From Acidobacteriota bacterium (GTDB lineage Bacteria; Acidobacteriota; Aminicenantia; UBA2199): a stretch of 10,115 nt of DNA. Where the stretch lies: positions 1 to 10,115 of the forward strand of contig JAQUQF010000040.1 in the NCBI GenBank assembly GCA_028749105.1, in the 5' to 3' direction. The notes below the pieces were generated by a model. It did not search any database, was not told where the DNA came from, and saw only the letters and a program-made list of their open reading frames with translations. The position numbers and the translations under genes were made by a program. Position 1 is the stretch's first letter; every line of letters begins with the position of its first letter. Positions 7,113-10,115 of the stretch are shown here, piece by piece.

Positions 7113-8148
7113 ATTTCAGCTCCTTGAGGGTTTCCTGCATCCTGCCGATCTCCCGAGAGATCTTGTCCAGCACCTTTTCGGTCACGGAGCGGTAGCTGAG
7201 GGAGATGGCGTTCTTGATGGCCTTGGCGTTGGAGCCGCCGTGGCCGATGATGACGATGCCGTTGACGCCCAGCAGCAGGGCTCCGCCGTATTCGGAATAA
7301 TCCAGCTTCTTCTTGATGCGCTTCAGCGAGTGTTTCAGGAAGAAAAAGCCGATCTTGGAGAATATGTTGGACATGATCTCGCGCTTCAGCATGGAGAGCA
7401 TGACCTCCACCACCCCCTCGGAAACCTTCAGTGTGACGTTGCCGGTGAAGCCGTCGGTGACGATCAGGTCGGCCTCGCCGATGTAGACGTCGCGGCCTTC
7501 CACGTTGCCGATGAAGTTGATGTCCAGCTGCTTGAGAAGATTGTAGGTGGATTTGGCCAGCTCGTTGCCCTTGACCTCCTCCTCGCCGATGTTCATCAGG
7601 CCAATGCGCGGATTCTTGATGCCGACGATGTTTTCCAAGTAGATCTTGCCCATCAGGGCGAATTCGACCAGGTTGTGAGGCTTGGAATCGGTGTTGGCGC
7701 CGACATCGACCAGTAGGGAGCTGCCCTTCAGTGTGGGCAGCATGATGGCCAGGGCCGGGCGGTCGACGTTTTTCATGGAGCCCAGCCCGTTCTTGGCCAG
7801 GGCCATGACCGCCCCAGTGTTGCCGGCCGATACCATGGCCATTGCCTTGCCGTTCTTGACCAGGTCGATCGCCTTCTTGATCGAGGTCTGCTCGCGCTTG
7901 CGCCAGTAGGAGAGGAACTGCTCCTTCATGGAGATCTCCTCCAGGGCATCGACGATCTCCAGCCGGTCAAGCCTGACATTGCGGTACTTTTTCAATTCCT
8001 TCTGGATCTCTTTTTCCTTGCCGACCAGCACGATCTTGTAATTTTCGTCGCGACTGTTCTCGCGGATGTAATCCACCACGCCCTCGATGACGACGGCGGG
8101 GGCGTGATCGCCGCCCATGGCGTCAACCGCTATGCGGACGGGACTCAT
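7105..8148 (-). CDS. plsX: Phosphate acyltransferase PlsX
   Basis: 347 residues. Makes acyl-phosphate from acyl-ACP and phosphate, the donor used by PlsY for phospholipid synthesis. Family blocks run in order: VDAMGGDHAP near the N-terminus, SAGNTGA, DVGANTD, NIGEEEVKGNE, VTDGFTGNV, GGALLLGVNG and HGGSNAKAIKNAI. Start ATG 8148 was chosen because MSPVRIAVDAMGGDHAP is the normal N-terminus. The frame is open upstream to 8241, but that part is the rpmF gene read in another frame. It starts 5 nt after the rpmF stop and overlaps fabG by 8 nt. A clear Shine-Dalgarno is lacking, so translation probably depends on coupling with rpmF. Confidence 0.95.
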   Translation of the reverse strand: MSPVRIAVDAMGGDHAPAVVIEGVVDYIRENSRDENYKIVLVGKEKEIQKELKKYRNVRLDRLEIVDALEEISMKEQFLSYWRKREQTSIKKAIDLVKNGKAMAMVSAGNTGAVMALAKNGLGSMKNVDRPALAIMLPTLKGSSLLVDVGANTDSKPHNLVEFALMGKIYLENIVGIKNPRIGLMNIGEEEVKGNELAKSTYNLLKQLDINFIGNVEGRDVYIGEADLIVTDGFTGNVTLKVSEGVVEVMLSMLKREIMSNIFSKIGFFFLKHSLKRIKKKLDYSEYGGALLLGVNGIVIIGHGGSNAKAIKNAISLSYRSVTEKVLDKISREIGRMQETLKELKYV

Positions 8149-8153
8149 GCCGC

Positions 8154-8336
8154 TCAGGCTTCGCTGCCCTTGACGATCTGCTTGCCCTGGTAGAAGCCGC
8201 AGTTGCCGCAGATGCGGTGGGGAAGCTTGGGTTCGTTGCACTTGGGGCAGACGGAAAGCCCCACGACCTTCAGGGAGTCGTGGGTCCGGCGTTTATTTTT
8301 CCGGGAATGGGAATGCCTGCGCTTCGGCTGGGCCAT
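8154..8336 (-). CDS. rpmF: 50S ribosomal protein L32
   Basis: 60 residues with the L32 N-terminus MAQPKRRHSHSRKNKRR, basic and loop-like, then a zinc-ribbon with four cysteines (C30-x2-C33 and C43-x2-C46), so this is the zinc-binding version of L32. It is a component of the large ribosomal subunit near the peptidyl transferase region. Shine-Dalgarno GAGGTGA overlaps the yceD stop codon and lies 3 nt before the ATG. The conserved yceD-rpmF-plsX order supports the assignment. Confidence 0.96.
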   Translation of the reverse strand: MAQPKRRHSHSRKNKRRTHDSLKVVGLSVCPKCNEPKLPHRICGNCGFYQGKQIVKGSEA

Positions 8337-8339
8337 GTT

Positions 8340-8849
8340 TCACCTCTTCACTTTTTCGAACAGGAATTTTATTTCATTCTTCGCTTGGTCGCAGGGGCAG
8401 GCGCCGCGGTTCAGGTTGGCGCCGCAGCCGGGGCAGATGCCCTTGCACTCGGCTTTGCAGACCGGTTTGAAGGGAATGAACAGGTTGACCTGCTCGACCA
8501 GGATCTTTTCCACGTCGATCTGGTCGTTCTCGTAGAAGATGTATTCCAGGTCCTCATCCTCGAGGGCGGTGCTGCGCGGATCGACCATGTCCTTGGGGAA
8601 CAGGATGATGTCGAAGCGGGAATTGATCTTGAGCTCGAACGGCTCCAGGCAGCGGGCGCAGTCCAGGGAGATGATGGTCTTGATCTGGCCCTGGGCCTGG
8701 ATGCGCTGGTCCTGGCGCTTGAAAAAGATCTGGAACTGGACGCTTTCGAGGAAACAACTCCCTTCCTCGAGCAGGTGGGCGTTGTCGATATCGATGGTAT
8801 CGTTCAGCGCATAGCCCTTATCGGAAATCTTATTAATGTTTATTATCAT
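8340..8849 (-). CDS. yceD: YceD/DUF177 family protein (linked to 23S rRNA/L32)
   Basis: 169 residues, the normal size for DUF177. The conserved C64-x2-C67 (LDCARCLEPF) and the C-terminal CKGICPGCGANLN block (135-147) are the family signature. The extra cysteines at 131, 135, 139, 142, 151 and 153 suggest a metal-binding knuckle. In other bacteria and in plastids the family is implicated in 23S rRNA accumulation; no enzymatic activity is known to me. It is the first gene of the operon. Start ATG 8849 has only AAGG (8859-8862) at 9-nt spacing, and that sequence lies in the 3' arm of a leader hairpin. Confidence 0.9.
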   Translation of the reverse strand: MIININKISDKGYALNDTIDIDNAHLLEEGSCFLESVQFQIFFKRQDQRIQAQGQIKTIISLDCARCLEPFELKINSRFDIILFPKDMVDPRSTALEDEDLEYIFYENDQIDVEKILVEQVNLFIPFKPVCKAECKGICPGCGANLNRGACPCDQAKNEIKFLFEKVKR

Positions 8850-8858
8850 AATGCCAAG

Positions 8859-8885
8859 CCTTATCCGGGTTTTTCCTCGATAAGG
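8859..8885 (-). promoter_or_regulatory. 5'-leader hairpin of the yceD-fab operon
   Basis: On the minus strand CCTTATC (8879-8885) pairs perfectly with GATAAGG (8859-8865) across a 13-nt loop. The predicted transcription start (about 8884) places the hairpin at the very 5' end of the mRNA. The 3' arm contains the AAGG that is the only Shine-Dalgarno candidate for yceD. It could limit translation, stabilise the mRNA, or as DNA be an operator half-site pair. No match to the known FapR, FabR or FadR operator patterns was recognised. Confidence 0.5.
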
Positions 8886-8890
8886 GCCTT

Positions 8891-8919
8891 TTTATAGCAT
8901 ACTTCCCGCCTCGTGTCAA
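8891..8919 (-). promoter_or_regulatory. Predicted strong promoter of yceD-rpmF-plsX-fabG-acpP-fabF
   Basis: On the minus strand, consensus -35 TTGACA (8914-8919), a 17-bp spacer and -10 TATAAA (8891-8896), preceded by TGC as in an extended -10. This is the most consensus-like promoter in the window and fits a housekeeping operon with a ribosomal protein gene. Confidence 0.88.
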
Positions 8920-8951
8920 CAGAATGGAGCGGTTCTTATACGCGGCAATTC

Positions 8952-8980
8952 TTGACTGGATGCGGAAAAGACGCTACACT
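8952..8980 (+). promoter_or_regulatory. Predicted promoter of the RhaD-like aldolase gene
   Basis: -35 TTGACT (8952-8957), a 17-bp spacer and -10 TACACT (8975-8980). The predicted start near 8987 is only 4 to 13 nt before the candidate start codons. It is divergent from the fatty-acid operon promoter, with 32 bp between the two -35 boxes. Confidence 0.75.
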
Positions 8981-8999
8981 TTCGGTCAGGATGAGCACA

Positions 9000-9773
9000 A
9001 TGAGAATTTTGCCCGAGGCGGGACCCCGCGACTTCCAACGCGCGGCCGAGGTCCTGTTCAGCAAAGGCTGGGCGGAAGCCAGCGCCGGCAACATGTCATT
9101 GCGCCTCGCCGAAGGGACCCCCGCTTTGCGTGCACTGGATTCACGTCCCGGGCCGGTCCTGGAATGCGCGGTGGACATGGCCTTCCTGGCCGGGGAGCAG
9201 TTCCTGGTCACAGCCAGCGGCAGCCGCATGCGCGAACTTGCCGCCGATCCCGTCAATGGCCTCTGCCTGGTCGAGGTCCTTGACCGCAGGCGGTATCGCG
9301 TCATCGCCGGAGCCGGCCGGCCGACAAGCGAATGGGCCACCCACGCGGGGCTGCATTCCCTTTTCAAGGAGAGCGGCAGCCCTGAGAGGGCCATCCTCCA
9401 CTGCCACCCGCTCAACCTGATCGCCCTGAGTCACGTCTTCCACTCTGAAAAAGAGATGAACGGCCGCATTTCCCGCATGCACCATGAAACGCTCCTGTTC
9501 GTCCCCGAAATGCTCGGGCTGGTGCGCTACGCCGTTACCGGCTCACTGGACCTGGCCAAGGCCACAAGAGAAAAGATGAAGAAATTCCGCATAGCCTTGT
9601 GGGACAAGCACGGCGTCATCGCCTCGGGCCGGGACCTGGACGAGGCGCTGGATCGCGTCGAGATGGTGGAAAAGGCGGCGGCCGTCTACCTGCGGCTGAA
9701 AAGCGCCGGACTGGAACCGGAAGGCCTGAGCGACGACCAGGTCGAGGCAACGCTTCGTAGTATGGAAAAATGA
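9000..9773 (+). CDS. rhaD: Class II aldolase, rhamnulose-1-phosphate aldolase-like
   Basis: 257 residues from ATG 9000. The sequence follows E. coli RhaD in order: GNMSLRL (30-36), TASGS (71-75), PTSE with the catalytic-type Glu111, and the zinc ligands His134 and His136 in LHCHPLNLIALSHV with His204 in WDKHGVIASG. Spacings are close to E117/H141/H143/H212. The tail DEALDRVEMVEKAAAVYL also matches RhaD. The expected reaction is cleavage of L-rhamnulose 1-phosphate to DHAP and L-lactaldehyde; fuculose- or ribulose-phosphate substrates remain possible. Start: ATG 9000 has AGGA (8988-8991) at 8-nt spacing. ATG 8991 (three residues more) is the alternative and would be nearly leaderless. The in-frame ATG at 8913 lies upstream of the promoter. 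No rhamnose kinase or isomerase is in view. It overlaps the next gene by ATGA. Confidence 0.8.
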   Translation: MRILPEAGPRDFQRAAEVLFSKGWAEASAGNMSLRLAEGTPALRALDSRPGPVLECAVDMAFLAGEQFLVTASGSRMRELAADPVNGLCLVEVLDRRRYRVIAGAGRPTSEWATHAGLHSLFKESGSPERAILHCHPLNLIALSHVFHSEKEMNGRISRMHHETLLFVPEMLGLVRYAVTGSLDLAKATREKMKKFRIALWDKHGVIASGRDLDEALDRVEMVEKAAAVYLRLKSAGLEPEGLSDDQVEATLRSMEK

Positions 9774-10115
9774 AACGGCACCGCTTCGACTTGCTGATCG
9801 CCCTGCTGGCCGCGTTTTTGCTGCCGGTCCTGAAGATGCCCGCTGAGGGGAGGGCCGGGGCTTCCTACCGGCTGGAATATTCGATCCGTGGCAGCGCGAT
9901 CTCGCGGCTGCTGTTCATTTTTCCGCTGCGCGTATTTTATGAAGCCTCGGCGGCCGTCGACCTGACGGCCATTTCCCATGACGACGGCGCCCTCGGCTTT
10001 TCCTTCGCCAGGGTCCCGCGGACATGCTTTGTCCTGAGGACGCTGGGTTTTTCCGGCAAGACCCTGGCGCTGCTGACCGTTGGCGCGGACGCGGACGGTA
10101 CCGAGGCGTTTTCCG
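9770..10115 (+). CDS. Secreted protein of unknown function, N-terminal part (runs off right edge)
   Basis: 115 residues visible, no stop. The N-terminus MKRHRFDLLIALLAAFLLPV has a basic start and a hydrophobic core (7-21), a typical Sec signal peptide, with possible cleavage near AGA-S (residue 32). There is no lipobox cysteine. The mature part (YRLEYSIRG onward) alternates polar and hydrophobic residues and looks beta-rich, as in envelope proteins; I do not recognise a family. Its ATG overlaps the aldolase TGA (ATGA), so the two are translationally coupled, although an exported protein and a cytoplasmic aldolase have no obvious shared job. The opposite-strand reading frame here looks like a shadow. 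Confidence 0.7.
   Translation, partial: MKRHRFDLLIALLAAFLLPVLKMPAEGRAGASYRLEYSIRGSAISRLLFIFPLRVFYEASAAVDLTAISHDDGALGFSFARVPRTCFVLRTLGFSGKTLALLTVGADADGTEAFS

Noticed and set aside
8149..8241. Upstream extension of plsX to an ATG at 8241
   Set aside because: This stretch is the rpmF coding sequence in a different frame, and PlsX proteins normally begin just before VDAMGGDHAP.
8913..8999. Upstream ATG at 8913 for the aldolase
   Set aside because: It lies before the TTGACT/TACACT promoter and within the divergent operon's -35 box. The added residues have no family similarity.

Overview
The window reads as ordinary chromosome of a high-GC bacterium with canonical sigma70-type promoters. The core genes (PlsX, FabG, AcpP, FabF, L32, YceD, RocD) are full length and intact, and I see no phage, plasmid, insertion sequence, CRISPR array or RNA gene. 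The lineage cannot be fixed from sequence alone. A deep-branching Gram-negative-type group such as Acidobacteriota/Aminicenantota is a low-confidence guess, based on the gene mix and the style of the intergenic repeats.

Layout. (1) 1-543, minus: N-terminal 181 residues of a major facilitator transporter, running off the left edge. (2) 695-1927, plus: a DUF401-family membrane protein, divergent from the transporter; a 145-bp gap between them holds a -10 box inside a perfect palindrome. (3) 4120-1976, minus: a two-gene operon of ornithine aminotransferase (rocD) and a PseG/SpsG-like GT-B-fold protein. Stop and start codons abut, and an extended -10 promoter lies at 4150-4177. (4) 4269-4718, plus: a stand-alone two-CBS-domain protein with its own strong promoter. 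(5) 8849-4828, minus: a compact six-gene operon, yceD-rpmF-plsX-fabG-acpP-fabF, with a near-consensus promoter (8891-8919), a hairpin at the predicted mRNA 5' end, and a strong intrinsic terminator five bases after fabF (4791-4822). (6) 9000-9773, plus: a rhamnulose-1-phosphate-aldolase-like class II aldolase, divergent from the fatty-acid operon. It overlaps by ATGA a secreted protein of unknown function that runs off the right edge.

How the genes fit. The six-gene operon joins a ribosomal protein (L32) and the rRNA-linked YceD protein to phospholipid initiation (PlsX) and fatty-acid elongation (FabG, AcpP, FabF). This is the widely conserved yceD-rpmF-plsX-fab cluster, but here fabH and fabD are missing between plsX and fabG. 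RocD links ornithine/arginine breakdown to glutamate and proline metabolism; why a PseG-like protein is coupled to it is unclear. The aldolase suggests deoxysugar (rhamnose or fucose type) catabolism.

I did not find a clear new multi-gene system. The points most worth following are the rocD/PseG-like pair, the aldolase/secreted-protein pair, the leader hairpin of the fab operon, and two intergenic repeat elements (1942-1957 and 4734-4754). All are modest leads.
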